The notes beneath the pieces were generated by a model. That model ran no database searches and was not told where the DNA came from. It saw nothing but the letters and a program-made list of their open reading frames with translations. The position numbers and the translations under genes were made by a program. Positions 43,320-57,000 of a stretch of 64,000 bases of DNA are shown in pieces. Position 1 is the stretch's first letter; each line of letters begins with the position of its first letter. Source of the DNA: Pristionchus mayeri (taxonomy: Eukaryota; Nematoda; Chromadorea; Rhabditida; Neodiplogasteridae); the NCBI GenBank assembly GCA_036245805.1, contig BTRK01000002.1:42576661-42640660 (forward strand), written 5' to 3'.

Positions 43320-45046
43320 TGAGAAATAAGTAGAACGAAAATGGGACTAATGTGTGTCAGAATCTCAGAAAAAATGTTTAGTAGTGAAAAAGGAGGAGTC
43401 GTTTTGCGGAATATTCAGAGGAAATGACTAATATCCTAATGAGCAGAAGTCTTTGTGTGCCTTCTCATCGAGTATCGCGATAATTGACACAACATGCATT
43501 AAATATAGACGATTGTGCAGGTAATCTTTCATTACTGTAGTCATAAAGTGTAACAGTTCTGAGCCCATTATTATGATTGTAAGCTCCCATCGATCCTTCT
43601 CGGTTTTTCCTTACAAGTTAATCCAATCCTGCATCTTCCTTTCAAAATTCCTCAATTTTCAATCGGTCTTTCTTGCTCAGACTTATCTTCCGTTGTGTAC
43701 TGTAGCTGTGCTGCAGCTTTTGGAGGATCTTCTTCGGGTATTTATTAGTAGAAAGAAGGATGATTACAGTAGGAGCTTCAGGAGGATATTTTGGTCGGGG
43801 TGGGGGACATTTTGGCGATGAAAGGGGGGAGGAGGAGAGGAACGATGGGGTCCGAGTCAGAGAGGAGGTCTCCTCTCCCTACCTCTCTCCTCCTCTCCCA
43901 AACGCGCTATGCCTGACAGGGGAGCGGCACAGCTCGGTGGAGTGAAGATACAATAGGGAAGCGTAATGGACCCAGATACTGTCTACCATTTCAATGCTTA
44001 ATTTTCACTTTCTCCATCTGTACCAGCACTTATCAGGCATACGCTTCGCATTACTCTAGGGTTGGTTTTTTGGGCAATTATCGCCTCATTCTATACACTA
44101 TATGTCACTAGGTCGGTTGAGAACAAACAAATTCCCTTCTCCAGCATTTCCCCCATAGGTCCCCAAAGTGTCAAACAAGCTTCTTTGAAAGAAAGTCCAC
44201 ACAGAAGGGTATATTTTTTTTGATTCTCATCCGGAGTCGCTCCCACTGCATCGCCGAAATTCCTGATGTGATAGCAGGCGGAATGAAGAAGTCTTTGGCG
44301 CTAGGTCGGATGAGAACTATGACGTCATGCCGCCCTTGATGTATCATACATCGAAGGCGACATTACGTCATTGTTCACGTCCGGCCTAGCAGCTAGTCAT
44401 TTCCCAAAGAAGCCAACTCTTCATTTCTCAGTCCAGCTGCACTTCCAGCTGGGATCATAAGAATGCAATGTAAGACCATTGCTCTCACCTGATAACTCCT
44501 GAGCGGTTGTGATTCACACACCATGTATCTCCCACAAACATTAAACTACTGTAGTATACACATGCACATGATGCCAAATATTTGAATCTATCAAATGTGG
44601 AAAAATATAACGTGGAAGACGACATGAATTTGACAAATTGTATATTTTTTCACGATCACATATAGCAAGACTATTTCTAATTCAATCATTCAGAACTGTG
44701 TGATGATACAACACAATTTCATTTTTGGAATGTATATCACGCGTGTCGCCGAAGAATCGAATAAACGTTGGTACATTAGAAAAGTCGAAAATGAGCATAC
44801 ATCAGTTTTCGACAGTCCTAAGGGTCCCTCACAAGATAGCGTCGAGCTTTGTTCAATATAGTCAATTTTAAGGTCGCTTAAGGTAATCGAATTTTGAGAA
44901 AGCCTAAAATGGCCAACTTTGGAACGATACAGCTCTTTACAAAGTGAATTAGCCGCTTAATCACTCACAATGATCCATTCCTAAGAGCACTAGGAAGATC
45001 CTAGAGCAATTGGCCCATCAATATTTTAATTTGTATTTATGCAAAT
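43320..45046. other. Intergenic, left flank of satellite
   Basis: No gene supported. A purine-rich stretch at 43790-43880 and an imperfect inverted repeat around 44300-44410 with a GATGTATCATACATC centre are the only structures noticed. Satellite units start abruptly at about 45047. Confidence 0.5.
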
Positions 45047-48000
45047 CGTATCCCCGAAGTTTACTCTATCCCCGAAGTTTACTCTATCCCCGAAGTTTAC
45101 CCGTGTCCCCGAAGTTTACTCTATCCCCGAAGTTTACTCTATCCCCGAAGTTTACTCTATCTCCGAAGTTTACCCGTATCCCCGAAGTTTACTCTATCCC
45201 CGAAGTTTACCCGTATCCCCGAAGTTTACTCTATCCCCGAAGTTTACCCGTATCCCCGAAGTTTACCCGTATCCCCGAAGTTTACCTGTATCCCCGAAGT
45301 TTACTCTATCCCCGAAGTTTACTCTATCCCCGAAGTTTACCCGTGTCCCCGAAGTTTACTCTATCCCCGAAGTTTACTCTATCTCCGAAGTTTACCCGTA
45401 TCCCCGAAGTTTACTCTATCCCCGAAGTTTACCCGTATCCCCGAAGTTTACTCTATCTCCGAAGTTTACCCGTATCCCCGAAGTTTACTCTATCCCCGAA
45501 GTTTACCCGTATCCCCGAAGTTTACTCTATCCCCGAAGTTTACCCGTATCCCCGAAGTTTACCCGTATCCCCGAAGTTTACTTGTATCCCCGAAGTTTAC
45601 CCGTATCCCCGAAGTTTACTCTATCCCCGAAGTTTATCCGTATCCCCGAAGTTTACCCGTATCCCCGAAGTTTACCCGTATCCCCGAAGTTTACCTGTAT
45701 CCCCGAAGTTTACTCTATCCCCGAAGTTTACTCTATCCCCGAAGTTTACCCGTGTCCCCGAAGTTTACTCTATCCCCGAAGTTTACTCTATCCCCGAAGT
45801 TTACTCTATCTCCGAAGTTTACCCGTATCCCCGAAGTTTACTCTATCCCCGAAGTTTACCCGTATCCCCGAAGTTTACTCTATCCCCGAAGTTTACCCGT
45901 ATCCCCGAAGTTTACCCGTATCCCCGAAGTTTACCTGTATCCCCGAAGTTTACTCTATCCCCGAAGTTTACCCGTATCCCCGAAGTTTACCCGTATCCCC
46001 GAAGTTTACCCGTATCCCCGAAGTTTACCCGTATCCCCGAAGTTTACCCGTATCCCCGAAGTTTACCTGTATCCCCGAAGTTTACTCTATCCCCGAAGTT
46101 TACTCTATCCCCGAAGTTTACCCGTGTCCCCGAAGTTTACTCTATCCCCGAAGTTTACTCTATCCCCGAAGTTTACTCTATCTCAAAAGTTTACCCGTAT
46201 CCCCGAAGTTTACTCTATCCCCGAAGTTTACCCGTATCCCCGAAGTTTACTCTATCCCCGAAGTTTATCTGTATCCCCGAAGTTTACTCTATCCCCGAAG
46301 TTTACTCTATCCCCGAAGTTTACTCTATCTCCGAAGTTTACCCGTATCCCCGAAGTTTACTCTATCCCCGAAGTTTACCCGTATCCCCGAAGTTTACTCT
46401 ATCCCCGAAGTTTACCCGTATCCCCGAAGTTTACTCTATCCCCGAAGTTTACCCGTATCCCCGAAGTTTACTCTATCCCCGAAGTTTACCCGTATCCCCG
46501 AAGTTTACTCTATCCCCGAAGTTTACTCTATCCCCGAAGTTTACTCTATCTCCGAAGTTTACCCGTATCCCCGAAGTTTACTCTATCCCCGAAGTTTACT
46601 CTATCCCCGAAGTTTACTCTATCTCAAAAGTTTACCCGTATCCCCGAAGTTTACTCTATCCCCGAAGTTTACCCGTATCCCCGAAGTTTACTCTATCCCC
46701 GAAGTTTATCTGTATCCCCGAAGTTTACTCTATCCCCGAAGTTTACTCTATCCCCGAAGTTTACTCTATCTCCGAAGTTTACCCGTATCCCCGAAGTTTA
46801 CTCTATCCCCGAAGTTTACCCGTATCCCCGAAGTTTACTCTATCCCCGAAGTTTACCCGTATCCCCGAAGTTTACCCGTATCCCCGAAGTTTACCTGTAT
46901 CCCCGAAGTTTACTCTATCCCCGAAGTTTACTCTATCCCCGAAGTTTACCCGTGTCCCCGAAGTTTACTCTATCCCCGAAGTTTACTCTATCCCCGAAGT
47001 TTACTCTATCTCAAAAGTTTACCCGTGTCCCCGAAGTTTACTCTATCCCCGAAGTTTACTCTATCCCCGAAGTTTACTCTATCTCAAAAGTTTACCCGTA
47101 TCCCCGAAGTTTACTCTATCCCCGAAGTTTACCCGTATCCCCGAAGTTTACTCTATCCCCGAAGTTTATCTGTATCCCCGAAGTTTACTCTATCCCCGAA
47201 GTTTACTCTATCCCCGAAGTTTACTCTATCTCCGAAGTTTACCCGTATCCCCGAAGTTTACTCTATCCCCGAAGTTTACTCTATCTCCGAAGTTTACCCG
47301 TATCCCCGAAGTTTACTCTATCCCCGAAGTTTACCCGTATCCCCGAAGTTTACTCTATCCCCGAAGTTTACCCGTATCCCCGAAGTTTACCCGTATCCCC
47401 GAAGTTTACCTGTATCCCCGAAGTTTACTCTATCCCCGAAGTTTACCCGTATCCCCGAAGTTTACCCGTATCCCCGAAGTTTACCCGTATCCCCGAAGTT
47501 TACCCGTATCCCCGAAGTTTACCCGTATCCCCGAAGTTTACCTGTATCCCCGAAGTTTACTCTATCCCCGAAGTTTACTCTATCCCCGAAGTTTACCCGT
47601 GTCCCCGAAGTTTACTCTATCCCCGAAGTTTACTCTATCCCCGAAGTTTACTCTATCTCAAAAGTTTACCCGTATCCCCGAAGTTTACTCTATCCCCGAA
47701 GTTTACCCGTATCCCCGAAGTTTACTCTATCCCCGAAGTTTATCTGTATCCCCGAAGTTTACTCTATCCCCGAAGTTTACTCTATCCCCGAAGTTTACTC
47801 TATCTCCGAAGTTTACCCGTATCCCCGAAGTTTACTCTATCCCCGAAGTTTACCCGTATCCCCGAAGTTTACTCTATCCCCGAAGTTTACTCTATCCCCG
47901 AAGTTTACCCGTGTCCCCGAAGTTTACTCTATCCCCGAAGTTTACTCTATCCCCGAAGTTTACTCTATCTCCGAAGTTTACCCGTATCCCCGAAGTTTAC

Positions 48001-51000
48001 TCTATCCCCGAAGTTTACCCGTATCCCCGAAGTTTACTCTATCCCCGAAGTTTACCCGTATCCCCGAAGTTTACCCGTATCCCCGAAGTTTACCTGTATC
48101 CCCGAAGTTTACTCTATCCCCGAAGTTTACTCTATCCCCGAAGTTTACCCGTGTCCCCGAAGTTTACTCTATCCCCGAAGTTTACTCTATCTCCGAAGTT
48201 TACCCGTATCCCCGAAGTTTACTCTATCCCCGAAGTTTACCCGTATCCCCGAAGTTTACTCTATCTCCGAAGTTTACCCGTATCCCCGAAGTTTACTCTA
48301 TCCCCGAAGTTTACCCGTATCCCCGAAGTTTACTCTATCCCCGAAGTTTACCCGTATCCCCGAAGTTTACCCGTATCCCCGAAGTTTACTTGTATCCCCG
48401 AAGTTTACCCGTATCCCCGAAGTTTACTCTATCCCCGAAGTTTATCCGTATCCCCGAAGTTTACCCGTATCCCCGAAGTTTACCCGTATCCCCGAAGTTT
48501 ACCTGTATCCCCGAAGTTTACTCTATCCCCGAAGTTTACTCTATCCCCGAAGTTTACCCGTGTCCCCGAAGTTTACTCTATCCCCGAAGTTTACTCTATC
48601 CCCGAAGTTTACTCTATCTCCGAAGTTTACCCGTATCCCCGAAGTTTACTCTATCCCCGAAGTTTACCCGTATCCCCGAAGTTTACTCTATCCCCGAAGT
48701 TTACCCGTATCCCCGAAGTTTACCCGTATCCCCGAAGTTTACCTGTATCCCCGAAGTTTACTCTATCCCCGAAGTTTACCCGTATCCCCGAAGTTTACCC
48801 GTATCCCCGAAGTTTACCCGTATCCCCGAAGTTTACCCGTATCCCCGAAGTTTACCCGTATCCCCGAAGTTTACCTGTATCCCCGAAGTTTACTCTATCC
48901 CCGAAGTTTACCCGTATCCCCGAAGTTTACTCTATCCCCGAAGTTTATCTGTATCCCCGAAGTTTACTCTATCCCCGAAGTTTACTCTATCCCCGAAGTT
49001 TACTCTATCTCCGAAGTTTACCCGTATCCCCGAAGTTTACTCTATCCCCGAAGTTTACCCGTATCCCCGAAGTTTACTCTATCCCCGAAGTTTACCCGTA
49101 TCCCCGAAGTTTACTCTATCCCCGAAGTTTACCCGTATCCCCGAAGTTTACTCTATCCCCGAAGTTTACCCGTATCCCCGAAGTTTACTCTATCCCCGAA
49201 GTTTACTCTATCCCCGAAGTTTACTCTATCTCCGAAGTTTACCCGTATCCCCGAAGTTTACTCTATCCCCGAAGTTTACTCTATCCCCGAAGTTTACTCT
49301 ATCTCAAAAGTTTACCCGTATCCCCGAAGTTTACTCTATCCCCGAAGTTTACCCGTATCCCCGAAGTTTACTCTATCCCCGAAGTTTATCTGTATCCCCG
49401 AAGTTTACTCTATCCCCGAAGTTTACTCTATCCCCGAAGTTTACTCTATCTCCGAAGTTTACCCGTATCCCCGAAGTTTACTCTATCCCCGAAGTTTACC
49501 CGTATCCCCGAAGTTTACTCTATCCCCGAAGTTTACCCGTATCCCCGAAGTTTACCCGTATCCCCGAAGTTTACCTGTATCCCCGAAGTTTACTCTATCC
49601 CCGAAGTTTACTCTATCCCCGAAGTTTACCCGTGTCCCCGAAGTTTACTCTATCCCCGAAGTTTACTCTATCCCCGAAGTTTACTCTATCTCAAAAGTTT
49701 ACCCGTGTCCCCGAAGTTTACTCTATCCCCGAAGTTTACTCTATCCCCGAAGTTTACTCTATCTCAAAAGTTTACCCGTATCCCCGAAGTTTACTCTATC
49801 CCCGAAGTTTACCCGTATCCCCGAAGTTTACTCTATCCCCGAAGTTTATCTGTATCCCCGAAGTTTACTCTATCCCCGAAGTTTACTCTATCCCCGAAGT
49901 TTACTCTATCTCCGAAGTTTACCCGTATCCCCGAAGTTTACTCTATCCCCGAAGTTTACTCTATCTCCGAAGTTTACCCGTATCCCCGAAGTTTACTCTA
50001 TCCCCGAAGTTTACCCGTATCCCCGAAGTTTACTCTATCCCCGAAGTTTACCCGTATCCCCGAAGTTTACCCGTATCCCCGAAGTTTACCTGTATCCCCG
50101 AAGTTTACTCTATCCCCGAAGTTTACCCGTATCCCCGAAGTTTACCCGTATCCCCGAAGTTTACCCGTATCCCCGAAGTTTACCCGTATCCCCGAAGTTT
50201 ACCCGTATCCCCGAAGTTTACCTGTATCCCCGAAGTTTACTCTATCCCCGAAGTTTACTCTATCCCCGAAGTTTACCCGTGTCCCCGAAGTTTACTCTAT
50301 CCCCGAAGTTTACTCTATCCCCGAAGTTTACTCTATCTCAAAAGTTTACCCGTATCCCCGAAGTTTACTCTATCCCCGAAGTTTACCCGTATCCCCGAAG
50401 TTTACTCTATCCCCGAAGTTTATCTGTATCCCCGAAGTTTACTCTATCCCCGAAGTTTACTCTATCCCCGAAGTTTACTCTATCTCCGAAGTTTACCCGT
50501 ATCCCCGAAGTTTACTCTATCCCCGAAGTTTACCCGTATCCCCGAAGTTTACTCTATCCCCGAAGTTTACCCGTATCCCCGAAGTTTACTCTATCCCCGA
50601 AGTTTACCCGTATCCCCGAAGTTTACTCTATCCCCGAAGTTTACCCGTATCCCCGAAGTTTACTCTATCCCCGAAGTTTACTCTATCCCCGAAGTTTACT
50701 CTATCTCCGAAGTTTACCCGTATCCCCGAAGTTTACTCTATCCCCGAAGTTTACTCTATCCCCGAAGTTTACTCTATCTCAAAAGTTTACCCGTATCCCC
50801 GAAGTTTACTCTATCCCCGAAGTTTACCCGTATCCCCGAAGTTTACTCTATCCCCGAAGTTTATCTGTATCCCCGAAGTTTACTCTATCTCCGAAGTTTA
50901 CCCGTATCCCCGAAGTTTACTCTATCCCCGAAGTTTACCCGTATCCCCGAAGTTTACTCTATCCCCGAAGTTTACCCGTATCCCCGAAGTTTACCCGTAT

Positions 51001-54000
51001 CCCCGAAGTTTACCTGTATCCCCGAAGTTTACTCTATCCCCGAAGTTTACTCTATCCCCGAAGTTTACCCGTGTCCCCGAAGTTTACTCTATCCCCGAAG
51101 TTTACTCTATCCCCGAAGTTTACTCTATCTCAAAAGTTTACCCGTGTCCCCGAAGTTTACTCTATCCCCGAAGTTTACTCTATCCCCGAAGTTTACTCTA
51201 TCTCAAAAGTTTACCCGTATCCCCGAAGTTTACTCTATCCCCGAAGTTTACCCGTATCCCCGAAGTTTACTCTATCCCCGAAGTTTATCTGTATCCCCGA
51301 AGTTTACTCTATCCCCGAAGTTTACTCTATCCCCGAAGTTTACTCTATCTCCGAAGTTTACCCGTATCCCCGAAGTTTACTCTATCCCCGAAGTTTACCC
51401 GTATCCCCGAAGTTTACTCTATCCCCGAAGTTTACCCGTATCCCCGAAGTTTACTCTATCCCCGAAGTTTACCCGTATCCCCGAAGTTTACTCTATCCCC
51501 GAAGTTTACTCTATCCCCGAAGTTTACTCTATCTCCGAAGTTTACCCGTATCCCCGAAGTTTACTCTATCCCCGAAGTTTACTCTATCCCCGAAGTTTAC
51601 TCTATCTCAAAAGTTTACCCGTATCCCCGAAGTTTACTCTATCCCCGAAGTTTACCCGTATCCCCGAAGTTTACTCTATCCCCGAAGTTTATCTGTATCC
51701 CCGAAGTTTACTCTATCCCCGAAGTTTACTCTATCCCCGAAGTTTACTCTATCTCCGAAGTTTACCCGTATCCCCGAAGTTTACTCTATCCCCGAAGTTT
51801 ACCCGTATCCCCGAAGTTTACTCTATCCCCGAAGTTTACCCGTATCCCCGAAGTTTACCCGTATCCCCGAAGTTTACCTGTATCCCCGAAGTTTACTCTA
51901 TCCCCGAAGTTTACTCTATCCCCGAAGTTTACCCGTGTCCCCGAAGTTTACTCTATCCCCGAAGTTTACTCTATCCCCGAAGTTTACTCTATCTCAAAAG
52001 TTTACCCGTGTCCCCGAAGTTTACTCTATCCCCGAAGTTTACTCTATCCCCGAAGTTTACTCTATCTCAAAAGTTTACCCGTATCCCCGAAGTTTACTCT
52101 ATCCCCGAAGTTTACCCGTATCCCCGAAGTTTACTCTATCCCCGAAGTTTATCTGTATCCCCGAAGTTTACTCTATCCCCGAAGTTTACTCTATCCCCGA
52201 AGTTTACTCTATCTCCGAAGTTTACCCGTATCCCCGAAGTTTACTCTATCCCCGAAGTTTACCCGTATCCCCGAAGTTTACTCTATCCCCGAAGTTTACC
52301 CGTATCCCCGAAGTTTACTCTATCCCCGAAGTTTACCCGTATCCCCGAAGTTTACTCTATCCCCGAAGTTTACTCTATCCCCGAAGTTTACTCTATCTCC
52401 GAAGTTTACCCGTATCCCCGAAGTTTACTCTATCCCCGAAGTTTACTCTATCCCCGAAGTTTACTCTATCTCAAAAGTTTACCCGTATCCCCGAAGTTTA
52501 CTCTATCCCCGAAGTTTACCCGTATCCCCGAAGTTTACTCTATCCCCGAAGTTTATCTGTATCCCCGAAGTTTACTCTATCCCCGAAGTTTACTCTATCC
52601 CCGAAGTTTACTCTATCTCCGAAGTTTACCCGTATCCCCGAAGTTTACTCTATCCCCGAAGTTTACCCGTATCCCCGAAGTTTACTCTATCCCCGAAGTT
52701 TACCCGTATCCCCGAAGTTTACCCGTATCCCCGAAGTTTACCTGTATCCCCGAAGTTTACTCTATCCCCGAAGTTTACTCTATCCCCGAAGTTTACCCGT
52801 GTCCCCGAAGTTTACTCTATCCCCGAAGTTTACTCTATCCCCGAAGTTTACTCTATCTCAAAAGTTTACCCGTGTCCCCGAAGTTTACTCTATCCCCGAA
52901 GTTTACTCTATCCCCGAAGTTTACTCTATCTCAAAAGTTTACCCGTATCCCCGAAGTTTACTCTATCCCCGAAGTTTACCCGTATCCCCGAAGTTTACTC
53001 TATCCCCGAAGTTTATCTGTATCCCCGAAGTTTACTCTATCCCCGAAGTTTACTCTATCCCCGAAGTTTACTCTATCTCCGAAGTTTACCCGTATCCCCG
53101 AAGTTTACTCTATCCCCGAAGTTTACCCGTATCCCCGAAGTTTACTCTATCCCCGAAGTTTACCCGTATCCCCGAAGTTTACTCTATCCCCGAAGTTTAC
53201 CCGTATCCCCGAAGTTTACTCTATCCCCGAAGTTTACCCGTATCCCCGAAGTTTACCCGTATCCCCGAAGTTTACCTGTATCCCCGAAGTTTACCCGTAT
53301 CCCCGAAGTTTACTCTATCCCCGAAGTTTACTCTATCCCCGAAGTTTACTCTATCTCCGAAGTTTACCCGTATCCCCGAAGTTTACTCTATCCCCGAAGT
53401 TTACTCTATCCCCGAAGTTTACTCTATCTCAAAAGTTTACCCGTATCCCCGAAGTTTACTCTATCCCCGAAGTTTACCCGTATCCCCGAAGTTTACTCTA
53501 TCCCCGAAGTTTATCTGTATCCCCGAAGTTTACTCTATCCCCGAAGTTTACTCTATCCCCGAAGTTTACTCTATCTCCGAAGTTTACCCGTATCCCCGAA
53601 GTTTACTCTATCCCCGAAGTTTACCCGTATCCCCGAAGTTTACTCTATCCCCGAAGTTTACCCGTATCCCCGAAGTTTACCCGTATCCCCGAAGTTTACC
53701 TGTATCCCCGAAGTTTACTCTATCCCCGAAGTTTACTCTATCCCCGAAGTTTACCCGTGTCCCCGAAGTTTACTCTATCCCCGAAGTTTACTCTATCCCC
53801 GAAGTTTACTCTATCTCAAAAGTTTACCCGTGTCCCCGAAGTTTACTCTATCCCCGAAGTTTACTCTATCCCCGAAGTTTACTCTATCTCAAAAGTTTAC
53901 CCGTATCCCCGAAGTTTACTCTATCCCCGAAGTTTACCCGTATCCCCGAAGTTTACTCTATCCCCGAAGTTTATCTGTATCCCCGAAGTTTACTCTATCC

Positions 54001-57000
54001 CCGAAGTTTACTCTATCCCCGAAGTTTACTCTATCTCCGAAGTTTACCCGTATCCCGAAGTTTACTCTATCCCCGAAGTTTACCCGTATCCCCGAAGTTT
54101 ACTCTATCCCCGAAGTTTACCCGTATCCCCGAAGTTTACTCTATCCCCGAAGTTTACCCGTATCCCCGAAGTTTACTCTATCCCCGAAGTTTACTCTATC
54201 CCCGAAGTTTACTCTATCTCCGAAGTTTACCCGTATCCCCGAAGTTTACTCTATCCCCGAAGTTTACTCTATCCCCGAAGTTTACTCTATCTCAAAAGTT
54301 TACCCGTATCCCCGAAGTTTACTCTATCCCCGAAGTTTACCCGTATCCCCGAAGTTTACTCTATCCCCGAAGTTTATCTGTATCCCCGAAGTTTACTCTA
54401 TCCCCGAAGTTTACTCTATCCCCGAAGTTTACTCTATCTCCGAAGTTTACCCGTATCCCCGAAGTTTACTCTATCCCCGAAGTTTACCCGTATCCCCGAA
54501 GTTTACTCTATCCCCGAAGTTTACCCGTATCCCCGAAGTTTACCCGTATCCCCGAAGTTTACCTGTATCCCCGAAGTTTACTCTATCCCCGAAGTTTACT
54601 CTATCCCCGAAGTTTACCCGTGTCCCCGAAGTTTACTCTATCCCCGAAGTTTACTCTATCCCCGAAGTTTACTCTATCTCAAAAGTTTACCCGTGTCCCC
54701 GAAGTTTACTCTATCCCCGAAGTTTACTCTATCCCCGAAGTTTACTCTATCTCAAAAGTTTACCCGTATCCCCGAAGTTTACTCTATCCCCGAAGTTTAC
54801 CCGTATCCCCGAAGTTTACTCTATCCCCGAAGTTTATCTGTATCCCCGAAGTTTACTCTATCCACGAAGTTTACTCTATCCCCGAAGTTTACTCTATCTC
54901 CGAAGTTTACCCGTATCCCCGAAGTTTACTCTATCCCCGAAGTTTACCCGTATCCCCGAAGTTTACTCTATCCCCGAAGTTTACCCGTATCCCCGAAGTT
55001 TACTCTATCCCCGAAGTTTACCCGTATCCCCGAAGTTTACTCTATCCCCGAAGTTTACTCTATCCCCGAAGTTTACTCTATCTCCGAAGTTTACCCGTAT
55101 CCCCGAAGTTTACTCTATCCCCGAAGTTTACTCTATCCCCGAAGTTTACTCTATCTCAAAAGTTTACCCGTATCCCCGAAGTTTACTCTATCCCCGAAGT
55201 TTACCCGTATCCCCGAAGTTTACTCTATCCCCGAAGTTTATCTGTATCCCCGAAGTTTACTCTATCCCCGAAGTTTACTCTATCCCCGAAGTTTACTCTA
55301 TCTCCGAAGTTTACCCGTATCCCCGAAGTTTACTCTATCCCCGAAGTTTACCCGTATCCCCGAAGTTTACTCTATCCCCGAAGTTTACCCGTATCCCCGA
55401 AGTTTACCCGTATCCCCGAAGTTTACCTGTATCCCCGAAGTTTACTCTATCCCCGAAGTTTACTCTATCCCCGAAGTTTACCCGTGTCCCCGAAGTTTAC
55501 TCTATCCCCGAAGTTTACTCTATCCCCGAAGTTTACTCTATCTCAAAAGTTTACCCGTGTCCCCGAAGTTTACTCTATCCCCGAAGTTTACTCTATCCCC
55601 GAAGTTTACTCTATCTCAAAAGTTTACCCGTATCCCCGAAGTTTACTCTATCCCCGAAGTTTACCCGTATCCCCGAAGTTTACTCTATCCCCGAAGTTTA
55701 TCTGTATCCCCGAAGTTTACTCTATCCCCGAAGTTTACTCTATCCCCGAAGTTTACTCTATCTCCGAAGTTTACCCGTATCCCCGAAGTTTACTCTATCC
55801 CCGAAGTTTACCCGTATCCCCGAAGTTTACTCTATCCCCGAAGTTTACCCGTATCCCCGAAGTTTACTCTATCCCCGAAGTTTACCCGTATCCCCGAAGT
55901 TTACTCTATCCCCGAAGTTTACCCGTATCCCCGAAGTTTACCCGTATCCCCGAAGTTTACCTGTATCCCCGAAGTTTACCCGTATCCCCGAAGTTTACTC
56001 TATCCCCGAAGTTTATCCGTATCCCCGAAGTTTACCCGTATCCCCGAAGTTTACCCGTATCCCCGAAGTTTACCTGTATCCCCGAAGTTTACTCTATCCC
56101 CGAAGTTTACTCTATCCCCGAAGTTTACCCGTGTCCCCGAAGTTTACTCTATCCCCGAAGTTTACTCTATCCCCGAAGTTTACTCTATCTCCGAAGTTTA
56201 CCCGTATCCCCGAAGTTTACTCTATCCCCGAAGTTTACCCGTATCCCCGAAGTTTACCCGTATCCCCGAAGTTTACCTGTATCCCCGAAGTTTACTCTAT
56301 CCCCGAAGTTTACCCGTATCCCCGAAGTTTACCCGTATCCCCGAAGTTTACCCGTATCCCCGAAGTTTACCCGTATCCCCGAAGTTTACCCGTATCCCCG
56401 AAGTTTACCTGTATCCCCGAAGTTTACTCTATCCCCGAAGTTTACTCTATCCCCGAAGTTTACCCGTGTCCCCGAAGTTTACTCTATCCCCGAAGTTTAC
56501 TCTATCCCCGAAGTTTACCCGTGTCCCCGAAGTTTACTCTATCCCCGAAGTTTACTCTATCCCCGAAGTTTACTCTATCTCCGAAGTTTACCCGTATCCC
56601 CGAAGTTTACTCTATCCCCGAAGTTTACCCGTATCCCCGAAGTTTACTCTATCCCCGAAGTTTACCCGTATCCCCGAAGTTTACCCGTATCCCCGAAGTT
56701 TACCTGTATCCCCGAAGTTTACTCTATCCCCGAAGTTTACTCTATCCCCGAAGTTTACCCGTGTCCCCGAAGTTTACTCTATCCCCGAAGTTTACTCTAT
56801 CCCCGAAGTTTACTCTATCTCAAAAGTTTACCCGTGTCCCCGAAGTTTACTCTATCCCCGAAGTTTACTCTATCCCCGAAGTTTACTCTATCTCAAAAGT
56901 TTACCCGTATCCCCGAAGTTTACTCTATCCCCGAAGTTTACCCGTATCCCCGAAGTTTACTCTATCCCCGAAGTTTATCTGTATCCCCGAAGTTTACTCT

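Noticed and set aside
43573..43945. Overlapping plus-strand open frames of 82 and 61 codons
   Set aside because: Located in purine/pyrimidine-rich sequence with no splice sites, signal peptide or conserved motif.
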